A stretch of 64,000 bases of DNA from Myxococcales bacterium (GCA_016703425.1 JADJCA010000030.1:248001-312000), one strand, 5' to 3'; shown: positions 34,043 through 43,466, counted from the first letter of the stretch. The notes: generated by a model not told the origin, from the letters alone. Program-made: numbers and translations.

Positions 34043-34879
34043 ATGGTTCGCCGCTCCCTCGTGACCACGCTCTTCGTGGTCGCCACGTCTGTTCCAAAGG
34101 CCTCGCCGGCGGGCGCGGTGCAGCGGGAGACGTGCATGGGGGCCGCCGAGTCGGCGCAGGAGCTAAGACGGCAGGGCAAGCTGCGCCTCGCGCGTGAGCA
34201 ATTGGCCGTCTGCTCCCAGAAGGGATGCCCCTCGTTCGTCCGCCGCGATTGCTCGACGTGGCTCTCCGACCTGGAGCGCGCGATGCCGTCGGCCGAGCTC
34301 GTCGCACGCGACCCCGCCGGCCGGCCGCTTACCGACGTGCGCGTTCTTCTTGATGGGACGGTCGTGGCCACGAGCCTCGCGAAGCCGGAGGCGGCCTTCG
34401 TCGAGGTTGACCCGGGGCCGCATGCCTTCCGCTTTGAGCGACTCGACGGCACCTTCGCGGAGGTGAAGCAAACGTTTGGCGAAGGCGAGAGGACGCGCGT
34501 GGTGGCCACCTTGGTCCCCAAGAGTGCGCCCGCCACGCCGCCCGCGCCGGTTGTTCTCGAACGCCCCGTCCCCGCGGCCGCCTGGGTCTTTGGCGGGCTG
34601 TCGGCCCTTGCCGTCGGAAGCTTCGGTGTCTTCGCGGCGCTCGGCGCATCGGAGTACGGCGCGCTGGAGCGCACGTGCAAGCCCCGCTGCACGTCGGCCG
34701 AGCTCGACCCGGTGGAGTCGAAGTTTCTCATCGCCAACGTCTCGCTCGGCGTCGCGGCCGCGGCGCTTGGTGTCGCCGCGGTCTTCTATTTCTCCCGGCC
34801 GAGCGTCGCCGCAGCGGCACGGCTCGACGTGCGCCCGCTCCCCGGTGGCGGCGCGGCGACTTTCAGCGCGTCGTTCTGA
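34043..34879 (+). CDS. PEGA-like membrane protein next to the kinase
   Basis: This 278-residue protein has a signal peptide (about 1-25) and a short Cys-rich helical region (about 30-75). A PEGA-like beta domain follows (about 84-155, with DPAGRPLTDVRVLLDGT and GPHAFRFE). Two membrane helices lie at about 178-198 and 228-248. PEGA-type proteins adjacent to Ser/Thr kinases are frequent in myxobacteria and may be envelope sensors or substrates. The assignment to PEGA is by pattern only. Confidence 0.7.
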   Translation: MVRRSLVTTLFVVATSVPKASPAGAVQRETCMGAAESAQELRRQGKLRLAREQLAVCSQKGCPSFVRRDCSTWLSDLERAMPSAELVARDPAGRPLTDVRVLLDGTVVATSLAKPEAAFVEVDPGPHAFRFERLDGTFAEVKQTFGEGERTRVVATLVPKSAPATPPAPVVLERPVPAAAWVFGGLSALAVGSFGVFAALGASEYGALERTCKPRCTSAELDPVESKFLIANVSLGVAAAALGVAAVFYFSRPSVAAAARLDVRPLPGGGAATFSASF

Positions 34880-34961
34880 GACGCGCGCGGCTGCGATTGC
34901 CGCGCGCCTCGAAAGTTCCGCCGCGGGCTCCGACGCCGGCCTTGCGCTACGCTACCGGAGC

Positions 34962-35639
34962 GTGCGCGCCGCGGTCCTCGTCCTCGCTTGCTCCGTCGGT
35001 GCCACCACCGCTTGCGGCATCGTGGCGTTCTCCACGGATTCCCTGACGGGCGGCGGCGAGCCCAGCAGCACCAACCCGGCCTCCAATCGCGACGCCGACA
35101 TCACCTCCGACGCCAGCGTTGGCTCCGACTCGTCGGTCGGCGACGCCGCTGTGCCTCTCCCCGATTCCACGACGCCGCCGGCGAGCGACGGCGCCGTTCT
35201 GCCCGACGGCGCCTCTGCCGTGGGCTGCCCGGCCAATCCTTGCGGGCCGGGCAACGTCTGCTGCTACGTCAAGCAGAGCCCCACGTCCGGTGACTTTGTT
35301 TGCCAGCCGACATGCCCCACCGACCCTGTCGACTGCGCCGGGCCGCAGCAGTGCGGCACCGCCGCGCCGCTGTGTTGCGCGCGCGTGGGCTTCGGCCCTG
35401 GCTCACTGCCGAATTGCCCCATCGAAGCCGTCGTGACCAAGTGCGCCGCGAGCTGCACGACCAACTTCGCCCTAAGCTGCAACGTGAACAACACCATGCG
35501 CCTGTGCCACGAGAAGGCCGATTGTGCGTCGGATCCGCAGAACAAGAACTGCTGCACCTATATCGGGACGGGCGTCAGCTCGATCGTGTGCGTGAGCGAC
35601 CTCATCCGCGACGTCGCGGGCTTGTTGTGCGTTCCTTAG
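34962..35639 (+). CDS. Cys-rich lipoprotein with Asp/Ser-rich linker
   Basis: The 225-residue product has a short signal peptide with a lipobox (TTAC, Cys about 18) and an Asp/Ser/Ala linker (about 35-85). A domain with about 18 cysteines in closely spaced groups follows (CPANPCGPGNVCC, CQPTCPTDPVDC, CTYIG), surely disulfide-rich. The GTG at 34962 is chosen because it gives the signal peptide; the frame is open farther upstream. Its end overlaps the convergent ada gene by 38 bases. The function is unknown. Confidence 0.7.
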   Translation: MRAAVLVLACSVGATTACGIVAFSTDSLTGGGEPSSTNPASNRDADITSDASVGSDSSVGDAAVPLPDSTTPPASDGAVLPDGASAVGCPANPCGPGNVCCYVKQSPTSGDFVCQPTCPTDPVDCAGPQQCGTAAPLCCARVGFGPGSLPNCPIEAVVTKCAASCTTNFALSCNVNNTMRLCHEKADCASDPQNKNCCTYIGTGVSSIVCVSDLIRDVAGLLCVP

Positions 35640-36783
35640 CGGAGCGAATGGCGCGCGGTGCCGCCGCCGCCGCGCGTGGCGCCGGCGTCCGTTCTATGTC
35701 TGCCTCTCGTTGCTCGTGCTCGAGGAGCGCGCGCTTGCGTTCGAGACCCCATCGATAACCCGTCAGCGCGCCGCTCTTGCCGACGACGCGGTGGCACGGC
35801 ACGACAACGGCGATGGCGTTCGCTGCGCACGCGGCGGCGACGGCCCGCGCGCTCTTGGGAGTGCCTAGCGACGCGGCGAGCTGCGAATAGGTCGTCGTCT
35901 GCCCCCTGGGAACGCGCGAGAGCGCCGCCCACACGCGACGCTGAAAGCTCGTCCCGCGAACGTCGAGCGTGAGGTGCGAGGCGAACTGCGGCTCTTCGAT
36001 GCGCAGAACGGCGTCCGCGACCGTTCTCGCGAAGGGCGCGTCGCCGCGGCGCAGCGTGGCGCGCGGGAAGCGCTGCGCAAGGTCGAGCGCGAGCGCCTTC
36101 GGGGAGTCGCCCAGCAGAAGGGCGCAGACGCCACGTGTCGTCCTTGCCACGAGCACGTGCCCCAGCGAGCCGCGCGCCGTGGCAAACGTGATGACCTCAC
36201 CGGCGCCGCCGGCGCGGTACCGGGACGGCGTCATCCCGAGGATCGCGTCGGCCTCTTCGTAGAAGCGGCCAGAGGAGTTGTAGCCGGCGTCGACCATCGC
36301 CGCCGTCACGCTCGTCGCCTCGCGGAGCCCCGCCCGTGCCCGCGCCGCGCGGCGCTCGGCTGCGTACTCGCGTGGCGTAAGGCCCGTCGTGGCCTTGAAG
36401 AGGCGCTGCGTATGAAACACGCTGAGCTTGGCGCGCTTGGCCAACGCGGCCAGGGAAGGGATCTCGTCGCTCTCGTCGATGCACCGGCAGAGGTCGCCCA
36501 CGAGGGCCGCGCGACGCTCAGGGGCTGGCGCCTCGTCGGGGCGGCATCGCTTGCACGGACGAAAGCCGGCTTGCCGTGCCGCGAGCGCCGTCTCGTGGAA
36601 CGCCACGTGTTCGGGCCGAGCGCGACGGGCGCCGCACGACGGGCGGCAATAGACGCCGGTCGTCCTCACCGAATAGAAGAACGTCGCGGACGGATCGCGC
36701 GACTCGAGCGCGCGCCAACGGTCGTCGGTGGCGCTAAAGGTCGAAGCTTTGGAGCGAGTTCGGTGGAGCGGCATCGAGTTCAC
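35602..36783 (-). CDS. ada: Ada: methylated-DNA repair methyltransferase and transcriptional regulator
   Basis: The 393-residue protein has the full Ada layout. The N-terminal zinc domain has Cys46, Cys50, Cys77 and Cys80, which accept methyl groups from phosphotriesters. An AraC-type DNA-binding region follows (about 95-190, SLAALAKRAKLS and AAMVDAGYNSSGRFYEE). The C-terminal O6-methylguanine methyltransferase has the active-site PCHR at about 328-331. It would repair alkylated DNA and activate its own regulon. The extra C-terminal tail (last 35 residues, Ala/Arg-rich) overlaps the convergent gene. Confidence 0.95.
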   Translation of the reverse strand: MNSMPLHRTRSKASTFSATDDRWRALESRDPSATFFYSVRTTGVYCRPSCGARRARPEHVAFHETALAARQAGFRPCKRCRPDEAPAPERRAALVGDLCRCIDESDEIPSLAALAKRAKLSVFHTQRLFKATTGLTPREYAAERRAARARAGLREATSVTAAMVDAGYNSSGRFYEEADAILGMTPSRYRAGGAGEVITFATARGSLGHVLVARTTRGVCALLLGDSPKALALDLAQRFPRATLRRGDAPFARTVADAVLRIEEPQFASHLTLDVRGTSFQRRVWAALSRVPRGQTTTYSQLAASLGTPKSARAVAAACAANAIAVVVPCHRVVGKSGALTGYRWGLERKRALLEHEQREADIERTPAPRAAAAAPRAIRSAKERTTSPRRRG

Positions 36784-36891
36784 GCGATCACGTTAGCCGG
36801 GGCGTCTTGCGCCGCACTCCGGTCCTTGCGCTTGAACCCGGAGGGCGCCATCGTTCCCCTCGCAAGGGCTACGAGGATACGTTGAGAAGCG

Positions 36892-38436
36892 ATGAAGGTC
36901 CTCCGCTCCCGTTCGCTGCGCCACCGCATCCTCTTCGCGTTGGGGCTGCCCCTCGTGCCGGCGTGCCATGAGACCCCTCCGCCGGGGACGCCGCCCGGCC
37001 CTCCGTTTGGGGCGGCGGTCCCTACACCTCCGGCGACGGCGGCGATCCCTTCTGCATCCATCGCCCCGAGCGAGCCGGGTGCAGCGCCGGAGCCGCTGCG
37101 GTGCGGCACGGCTGAAGTGCGCGAGTCTCTCTGCGGACTTTTGCCTCCCGACTCACAGGGCGGCTCGGCGGGTCTTCCGGCCTGCGGCGCGACGGCCCAG
37201 GGGCTGATTTGGATTGGCGAGCGGCGCGCCATCAACGCGCGGGCCCTCGAGCCCGAGTCTCCCGACCTCGTGAACTTCTCCTTCGACGCCAAAGGCACGA
37301 GCGAATACGCCGCGGTGGCCAGCACGGATCAGGTCAACAGGCGCTGTTGCTACCATCGCTGTGCGCCGCTTAGGGTGGTCACGAACACCCGCGCGACGAT
37401 CCCGCAGGGCCGCTCCACGAGGCTCCAGTGCATCCCGGCGCCGGCGAAGACGCAGCACCCATCGGCGGCGGCGCCGCAGTGCCCGGCGGGGGTGGAGCTT
37501 CCCATCAGTCACTACGGTGCGCGGCACGGCTTTGACAACGCACCCATCAAGCGTGCGACGGACACGGAGTGTTGCTACGAGGTCCTCGAACCGTGCACCG
37601 GGAGTCGCACCGAGCTGCCCGACGGGCAATGTGTGTATCCTACACGCGGGCGGCCCTTGCGGGAAGGCGGCGTCGCGGTAGTGGCCGAGACGACGGCGCG
37701 CCCCGGCTGGACCGAGGCCATCACCGTGGGCGATTGCGCGACGGGCGAGCGGCAGCGAGCCGCCGAGGCGTGGGCGAGGGAAGGGGCCCTGGAGCACGCG
37801 TCGGTCGCCTCCTTCGCCCGCTTTGCCCTCGAGCTGATGGCCCTGGCGGCGCCGGCGCAGCTCGTCGAGGCGGCCCTCGAGGCCGCCCGCGACGAGGTGC
37901 GCCACGCCGCTGCGTCCTTCGGCATCGCCTCGGCGTTTGCCGGCGAGCTGATCGGCCCAGGGCCGCTCGCTGTTTCGACGGGGCTCGTCGCGACCGACCT
38001 CGTGCAGTTGGCGGAGGCTTGCCTTCGTGACGGCTGCGTGGGGGAAACGGTCGCTGCGCTGGAGGCTGCCGAAGCGGGCCGTCAGACGAACCTCGCCGAG
38101 GTCTCGAGCGTTCTCGCGCGCATCGCCGACGACGAAGCGCGGCACGCCGAGCTCGCCTACCGCGTCGTGGCCTGGGCGCTCCGCGAGGGTCGCGCGCCGG
38201 TGCGTTCCATCATCGAGCGCACCCTCGCCGAGGTTCACGCCGAGCTCGCCGTCTCCACCCTCTCCCCCGCAAACGTGAACGTGCCCGTGCCCGTGGACGA
38301 CGACCGTTTCGGCGTGCTCTCCCCCACCGCCGCTCTGGCCGTGCGTCGCCACGCCCTCTCGGAGGTCGTCGCCCCGTGCCTCACGAGCCTCCTCACGACC
38401 TCGTCTGATCCTGCATCGGCGCGCGCCCAGCCCTAA
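36892..38436 (+). CDS. Lipoprotein with Cys-rich region and ferritin-like domain
   Basis: This 514-residue protein has a signal peptide with lipobox PAC (Cys about 25) and a Pro-rich linker. A Cys-rich middle follows (about 70-250), then a C-terminal four-helix ferritin-like domain (about 295-500). Possible diiron ligands are visible in EGALEHASVASFARF, DEVRHAA, and DDEARHAELAYR. A hexamer-repeat insert encoding NVNVPVPVDDD sits in the domain near residue 465. Such ferritin-like lipoproteins are seen in myxobacteria; metal binding is inferred from the E/H motifs. The substrate and role are unknown. Confidence 0.8.
   Translation: MKVLRSRSLRHRILFALGLPLVPACHETPPPGTPPGPPFGAAVPTPPATAAIPSASIAPSEPGAAPEPLRCGTAEVRESLCGLLPPDSQGGSAGLPACGATAQGLIWIGERRAINARALEPESPDLVNFSFDAKGTSEYAAVASTDQVNRRCCYHRCAPLRVVTNTRATIPQGRSTRLQCIPAPAKTQHPSAAAPQCPAGVELPISHYGARHGFDNAPIKRATDTECCYEVLEPCTGSRTELPDGQCVYPTRGRPLREGGVAVVAETTARPGWTEAITVGDCATGERQRAAEAWAREGALEHASVASFARFALELMALAAPAQLVEAALEAARDEVRHAAASFGIASAFAGELIGPGPLAVSTGLVATDLVQLAEACLRDGCVGETVAALEAAEAGRQTNLAEVSSVLARIADDEARHAELAYRVVAWALREGRAPVRSIIERTLAEVHAELAVSTLSPANVNVPVPVDDDRFGVLSPTAALAVRRHALSEVVAPCLTSLLTTSSDPASARAQP
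38272..38301 (+). repeat. GTGAAC/GTGCCC hexamer repeat inside the ferritin-like gene
   Basis: Four hexamers (AACGTG AACGTG CCCGTG CCCGTG) followed by GACGAC encode NVNVPVPVDD in frame. The array matches the one around the fliG start more than 31 kb away, so this is a dispersed repeat family that can enter coding sequence without breaking the frame. Confidence 0.85.
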
Positions 38437-39527
38437 GGAGCGGCCTTCTTCGTCGCCGTCGGCGCCTCGCCGACGCGATCACCCTTGAGCCACGTGTATT
38501 CTGCCCGCTTTTCCGTCGCGCCGTCGCGCGTCACGGAGACGCCCTGGAAGACAGGCTCGATGCCGTAGCTCTTCTCGAAGAGCGGCCCATCTTGAAGCTG
38601 AAAATGCAGGTGCGCCTCGCTCGAGTTTCCCGAGTTGCCGCAAAGACCCAACACGGCGCCGCGCTTGACCTTGGCGCCCACTCTGACGCGCAGTTTGGCC
38701 GGCACAAGGTGCGCGTACACGGAGTAGAGCGCGTCGTCGTGGCGCACGATGATCACGTTCCCCGGCGCCATGTACGCGTTCATGGCGCCCGGCTCGTTGT
38801 CGGCGACGCCGTCCACGGCCGTGATGACCGTCCCATCGGCGACGGCGAGGACCTCTTGGCCGTACGCGTAGTAGTCCGCGTTCTTTTTGCCGTCGCCCCT
38901 GTGGGTCTTGCCGGCGTCATCGACGACCACGAGATCGGCGGCGCGCCGCTGGCTCTTGTGGGTCACGTGTTGGTTGACCTCGAGGGAGGCGCCGCCCCAA
39001 AAGACGAACCACTGGCCGCGAAAGGGCAGGCCCATGGAGAGCGCGCTCTTTTTGACCTCCGGGTCGGGAGGCGGCGGTGCCGTGAATTTGAGGCCGAGCA
39101 CCCTGCCAGCGCCGTCGACGCTCAGCTCGACGCGCCAGGCTCCGCGCTCGGCTTCGAAGCGATAGACGCCGGAGCGCTCGCCGCCGCGTCCCGGCTCGCG
39201 CACGGCGTTCTTGAGGGGCCCCTTCGCCTCCAGGATGGAACGCATCCAAGGTCCGGCCTTCTCGAGCGGCAGCACTTCGCGCATCGGACCGCCCAAGAGC
39301 GCAACGACGCCGGGGGCGTCGCTCGCATTGACGAGCCGGAGGAGCTCGGCGGCGACCTCGTCGACGGTGCGCGACGCGGGCGCCGTCGGCGCCGCGACCT
39401 TCGGGCCGGCGTCGTGGCTCGCCGCCGTGGCCAACGTGGCAGGCGCCGGCGGCAAAGACGGCGAGGTCTCCGCTGCGCCGCAGGCGGCGACGGGGAACAG
39501 TGCGAAGAAGGGGAGGGCGCGGCGCAT
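38433..39527 (-). CDS. M23-family peptidase-like lipoprotein
   Basis: The 364-residue protein has a lipobox (VAAC, Cys16) and a linker. A DUF3887-like N-terminal region (about 40-140) is followed by a C-terminal M23/LytM-type domain with EVLAVADGTVITA, DDALYSVYAHL and the HLHF metal motif near residue 313. The usual first zinc ligand (HxxxD-type) is not clear; HRGDG is the best candidate. It probably acts on peptidoglycan in the periplasm or is a degenerate relative. The ATG at 39527 is chosen over a longer frame because it starts the signal peptide. It ends convergent with the ferritin-like gene, overlapping 4 bases. Confidence 0.82.
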   Translation of the reverse strand: MRRALPFFALFPVAACGAAETSPSLPPAPATLATAASHDAGPKVAAPTAPASRTVDEVAAELLRLVNASDAPGVVALLGGPMREVLPLEKAGPWMRSILEAKGPLKNAVREPGRGGERSGVYRFEAERGAWRVELSVDGAGRVLGLKFTAPPPPDPEVKKSALSMGLPFRGQWFVFWGGASLEVNQHVTHKSQRRAADLVVVDDAGKTHRGDGKKNADYYAYGQEVLAVADGTVITAVDGVADNEPGAMNAYMAPGNVIIVRHDDALYSVYAHLVPAKLRVRVGAKVKRGAVLGLCGNSGNSSEAHLHFQLQDGPLFEKSYGIEPVFQGVSVTRDGATEKRAEYTWLKGDRVGEAPTATKKAAP

Positions 39528-39716
39528 GCGCCGGTGATACCAGACGCCGCGGTAGTGTCCTGAGTCAGAAGTTCGCTCGCCGAATCTCGCGCCCCCTCGT
39601 CGAGCGAGGGGCGCGAATTCGTCGGCCAAAGTCACAGGTGTACTCGGTTCCTGTCCTTGTTCGACGTGTGGTGAACCTCTGATTCACCACACTAGCGCGC
39701 AGTCGCGGGCGACGCC

Positions 39717-41057
39717 CTACTTGCAGCCGCCCGTGCCCGCCGCCGGAGCGGCCGGCGGCGTGAGCATCGGAGCGCCCGAGAAGTCGAACATGTCGAGCAG
39801 AGCGTCGCTGTTCGCGTCACGCGCCGTCAGCGCCGGCAGGCCCCAGCGCGCCTCAATGAAGCGGAGGATCGACGTGTGCTCGTGCTGCTCGTGCGACACG
39901 AAGTGCTTCTTGGCCCACGGCGAGAGCACCAAGAGCGGCACGCGAATCCCCAACTGGTTGAACTCGGCCTGGTCGGGGCTCGGCGGGCAGGCCTTCGGCG
40001 GCGGCACGTGATCGAAGAGGCCGCCCGATTCGTCCCAGACAAGGAAGATGGCGGTCTTTGCCCAAAGGGGGCTCTTGGTGGCCGCCTCGTAGATGCTGCG
40101 GGTCCACGCCTCGCCCTTTTGCACGTCGGCCGGCGGGTGCTCGTCGTCGACGTTCTCCGTGGAGTCGACGAACGAGACGCTCGGCAGCGTGCCGTCGCCG
40201 AGGGCCTTGAGAAAGGCGTCGACGCTCGCCACGCCCTTGTGGTCTTTCTCCCAGCCGAGGGTGCCTTCGAGCGGCTCGGTGGGCGTGTAGACGCCCCACG
40301 TCACGCCCTTTTCGTCGAGCGCATCGAAGATCGTCCGCTTGCCCGTGGGATAGCCGTCCACGAGCGTGTTCTTGATGCCGTAGGAGCTGCCGAGGAGCAG
40401 GTAGTTGCGGTTTGCAAACGTCCCCGAGAGAACCGACGAAAACATGCGATCGGAGATCGCGTAGGTGTTCGCGAGGAAGTAGTAAAACGGCAGGTCCGTC
40501 TGATCGAAGTACGCGATGGCGTAGTGGCCATCGCCCGTCGTGGTCGCGCCGGCGTTCGTCAAGAAGCCGTCCATCTTCCCTTCGTTCCACTGCTTGTGCA
40601 TGCCGTCCCACTGGTGCGGCGGATCGGCCTTGAAGCACGTGGTGTCGGCGTGGAACGGCGCCACATCGACGCCGGCCTTGTCCTTGTTGGTGAAGGTGGC
40701 CGGCCACGTCTCGATGTCCGGCTGGCCGGCCTTCGGGAGGGCGCCGAAGTAGTGGTCGAAGGAGCGGTTCTCACGCATGAGCACGATGACATGCTCGATG
40801 GGCATCTTCGCCGCCTGCGCCGCCGCCGCCGCGCCAAGGGTTGCCTCGACAGTTGCGCCGGCAGGCAGCTCGCACGCGGCCCGCGCGACCTTTAGCTGCT
40901 CAGGCGTGAGGGCCGCCGTTGCGTCGGCACCGCCGTCGCCGGATGCCGCTGGCGAGGGCGTGGATTCCGAAGAGCTGCAAGCGCCGAGCGCGCCCAGTCC
41001 TACGAGGAGAGCCAGGGGGAACGAGCGGACGAAGGGAAGGAGAGAGAGAGAGGGCAT
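39717..41057 (-). CDS. Phospholipase C-like phosphoesterase family lipoprotein
   Basis: This 446-residue protein has a lipobox (LGAC, Cys27) followed by a phosphoesterase domain of the phospholipase C/acid phosphatase AcpA superfamily. Visible motifs are IEHVIVLMRENRSFDHYFG, HQWDGMHKQWNEGKMDGF, SDRMFSSVLSGTFANRNYL, DESGGLFDHVPPP, and a C-terminal EHTSILRFIEARWG. It is exported and lipid-anchored. The substrate (phospholipid or another phosphoester) cannot be read from the sequence. The start at ATG 41057 gives the signal peptide; the frame continues upstream to 41168. Confidence 0.92.
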   Translation of the reverse strand: MPSLSLLPFVRSFPLALLVGLGALGACSSSESTPSPAASGDGGADATAALTPEQLKVARAACELPAGATVEATLGAAAAAQAAKMPIEHVIVLMRENRSFDHYFGALPKAGQPDIETWPATFTNKDKAGVDVAPFHADTTCFKADPPHQWDGMHKQWNEGKMDGFLTNAGATTTGDGHYAIAYFDQTDLPFYYFLANTYAISDRMFSSVLSGTFANRNYLLLGSSYGIKNTLVDGYPTGKRTIFDALDEKGVTWGVYTPTEPLEGTLGWEKDHKGVASVDAFLKALGDGTLPSVSFVDSTENVDDEHPPADVQKGEAWTRSIYEAATKSPLWAKTAIFLVWDESGGLFDHVPPPKACPPSPDQAEFNQLGIRVPLLVLSPWAKKHFVSHEQHEHTSILRFIEARWGLPALTARDANSDALLDMFDFSGAPMLTPPAAPAAGTGGCK

Positions 41058-41130
41058 GGGCGGGGATTCTAGCGGAAGCGCGTCGGTGTGGGCGACCGCC
41101 GCGACACTCGCGCCGTGTATGCTCGCGCGC

Positions 41131-41769
41131 ATGACGACAGCCGACACGACGGCCCGCCTCGAGCTCATGAGGCACTTCTCCGTGCCGATCTACTCGGCGC
41201 TGCTCGAGGGATTCACCGAGCGGCGAGAGGAGCTCCTGAGAGACCTTACGGCCATGTCCCGAACCGTGCCCTCGCACAACGTGACGAACCGCAATTCATG
41301 GCACTCGGCGCCGGATCTCCATCTCGGAGGCCCTCCCGCGAGCGTGCGTTGGGCGGTCGCGACCATCGAGCAGATCGCCGCCACGGCGCTCGCCGATCTC
41401 TACGACGGCTTTCGCACGCTGGAGCCGCGCGTGGTGGAGAGCTGGGCCGTGGTCGGCGGCACCGGAGCCTGGCATACGGCCCACAACCACTACCCGCGCG
41501 CATGGTCGGGCGTCTTGTACGTCAGCGCCGAGCAATGTGCGGCCGCCGATACGAACGATCGCTCCGGTAAGATCGAGTTTTTGAACCCGCTCTCCGTCGC
41601 GCCCGCCTTCTATTCGGCGGGCAGCGTCGCCTACGCTCCCAAAGACGGTCTCCTTTTGCTATTCCCTGGCGCGCTCCAACACATGGTGCACCCCAATGCG
41701 ACGCCGAACGAACGCGTCGTCATCAGCTTCAACCTCGACATCGCGCGCCGCGCTCGCGTGGCCTCATAG
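41131..41769 (+). CDS. Putative 2OG-Fe(II) oxygenase (TIGR02466-like)
   Basis: The 212-residue cytoplasmic protein has a cupin-like core with an Fe-binding pattern: HTAHNH (His118/His120), a distal HMVH (His184/His187) and Arg195 suitable for 2-oxoglutarate. The layout resembles the TIGR02466 family of putative 2OG oxygenases. ATG 41131 is chosen; another ATG 12 bases upstream is in frame. It diverges from the phosphoesterase gene and is followed after 30 bases by a lipoprotein gene. Confidence 0.75.
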   Translation: MTTADTTARLELMRHFSVPIYSALLEGFTERREELLRDLTAMSRTVPSHNVTNRNSWHSAPDLHLGGPPASVRWAVATIEQIAATALADLYDGFRTLEPRVVESWAVVGGTGAWHTAHNHYPRAWSGVLYVSAEQCAAADTNDRSGKIEFLNPLSVAPAFYSAGSVAYAPKDGLLLLFPGALQHMVHPNATPNERVVISFNLDIARRARVAS

Positions 41770-41799
41770 CTCGTCCCCGCTTATCAGAAAAAGGAATCC

Positions 41800-42519
41800 A
41801 TGAATCACTCTCGCAACGCTCGCCTTCTCTGTCTGGGTGCACTCTGCACGAGCGCCGGTGCCTACGTGGCGTGTGGCGACGACACGTCCAACAGCGGCGG
41901 GGCGCTCGACGGCGGCACGACGCTCGACGCGTCGGTCGAAGCCTCAACGACGACCGACAGCTCCGTGACGCTCGATGGATCGACGCCGCCACCCGACGCT
42001 GGAAAAGAGGCGGGGCCCTGGTGTGGCGCGCTCGATAGCGGGGCGCTGTGCCCCGTTGGTGAATGGAGCGCGTCGGGGGCCGACGGCGGCGCGGCGACCT
42101 GCAAGGCGTGCCCCACGGCGCCCATCGCCTGCGCGACGGACTTCGCGACCCTTCTCAGTGACGGCGGCGTGGCGCCGCGGCTCCCGGTCTACGACAAGGT
42201 GACGAAGCAGCTTCGCGTGACGATCCCCGCGGGCCGTCAACAGATCGTCGAGGTCTCCAATGCTGAGGTGGCCGTCAGCTCTTGTTTCGGCTCCGGCAGC
42301 GCTACGCCCCAGGCGGTACCCGTCACGTTGGCGGGCGATGTCATCACCTTCGATCTCACCGCCGCGGCGGCTGACGCCGGCTCCAACGTCGGCCCGTGTG
42401 GCGTCATCAAGGTCACCGTCAAGGATGCGTGCTGCACCACGAGCACCGTCACCGTGACGGCCTTCTGGGACGCGGAGATCAGTCAGATCACAAGCGGCGG
42501 CTGCGGCGACGCCGGCTGA
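41800..42519 (+). CDS. Putative lipoprotein with Ser/Thr/Asp-rich linker
   Basis: This 239-residue protein has a signal peptide with a lipobox (YVAC, Cys25) and a Gly/Asp/Thr linker (26-70). A domain with about eight cysteines and a beta-sandwich-like C-terminus follows (VPVTLAGDVITFDLTAA, VTVTAFWDAEI). The family is unknown. Confidence 0.7.
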   Translation: MNHSRNARLLCLGALCTSAGAYVACGDDTSNSGGALDGGTTLDASVEASTTTDSSVTLDGSTPPPDAGKEAGPWCGALDSGALCPVGEWSASGADGGAATCKACPTAPIACATDFATLLSDGGVAPRLPVYDKVTKQLRVTIPAGRQQIVEVSNAEVAVSSCFGSGSATPQAVPVTLAGDVITFDLTAAAADAGSNVGPCGVIKVTVKDACCTTSTVTVTAFWDAEISQITSGGCGDAG

Positions 42520-42601
42520 ACCCGGCGGGGCCAACTCGACGAGCGGCTTGAGCGAGCCCGAAGCGCCAGCTTGGGCGCGTCGCGCGCGGTAGATTGGGTC
42601 C

Positions 42602-43450
42602 GTGTATCGCCTTTCGCGGCCCGCCGGCGCCCTCGCGCCCCACATCGAACACTACTGGCACGTTCGTGCGCCAGCCGGTTCGGACTTCGACCTTACGGTC
42701 GACGTCTACGTCGATGCTCGCGCCGACCTGATCTTCAACTTTGGAGCGCCGTACACCCGAACGCTGGTCGGAGCCCGGGGGCGGCGCATCGGTCACTCAA
42801 ACCTTGACGCGCAGCGGCTCAAGCCGATTCGCATAAGGCAACGAGGCGACGTCGAGGTGTGCGGTGTTCGCTTTCGTACCGCTGGGCTCATGCCATTCGT
42901 TTCGCACGACGTCGCCGCGTGGTGCGGGAAAGTGGTGCCGCTCGCGTCGGCCTTTGGTCCTGAAGCGCTGCTCCTTGAAAGAGCGCTTCGGGCCGCCGGT
43001 GCGAGTATCGACGAGCAGGCCAAACTCCTCGACACCTTCTTTCTCGCTCGCCTCGATCTGAGCGCCACCAAGCGCGCTGTTCACCGGGTGAAGTCCGAGA
43101 TCGAGGCCCACGGCGGCGAACTCACGGTCGGCGCCTTGTGTGAGCTGGCCCAAACCTCCGCGCGAAATCTCGACCGACTCTTTCGGCGTCATATGGGCTT
43201 CGGCCCAAAGACGTTCTCGCGCGTGGTGCGCTTTCAGCGCGCGCTCAATCGCGTGAAGACCGATCTCTCAGGGACCCTCGCGGGCGTCGCCGCCGAGTGC
43301 GGCTATTACGACCAGTCGCATCTCGTGCGCGAGTTTAAGCTGTTCGCGGGGACGGCTCCCAAGCACAAGGCGGGGTACTTTCCCGCAGACGCGCCGGTGG
43401 ACTTCAGCCCGAACCTTGTCCGGTTTGTACAAGACGCGCGGAGCAAATGA
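42602..43450 (+). CDS. AraC-family transcriptional regulator
   Basis: The 282-residue protein has an N-terminal cupin-like region of the DUF6597 type (MYRLSRPAGALAPHIEHYWH). A C-terminal AraC HTH follows (about 170-262: LTVGALCELAQTSARNLDRLFRRHMGFGPKTF, in shorter family blocks, with GVAAECGYYDQSHLVREFKLFAG). It starts with GTG. It lies 16 bases before an SRPBCC gene and may regulate it; the effector is unknown. Confidence 0.92.
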   Translation: MYRLSRPAGALAPHIEHYWHVRAPAGSDFDLTVDVYVDARADLIFNFGAPYTRTLVGARGRRIGHSNLDAQRLKPIRIRQRGDVEVCGVRFRTAGLMPFVSHDVAAWCGKVVPLASAFGPEALLLERALRAAGASIDEQAKLLDTFFLARLDLSATKRAVHRVKSEIEAHGGELTVGALCELAQTSARNLDRLFRRHMGFGPKTFSRVVRFQRALNRVKTDLSGTLAGVAAECGYYDQSHLVREFKLFAGTAPKHKAGYFPADAPVDFSPNLVRFVQDARSK

Positions 43451-43466
43451 ACCGAGCTTGCGGGCC

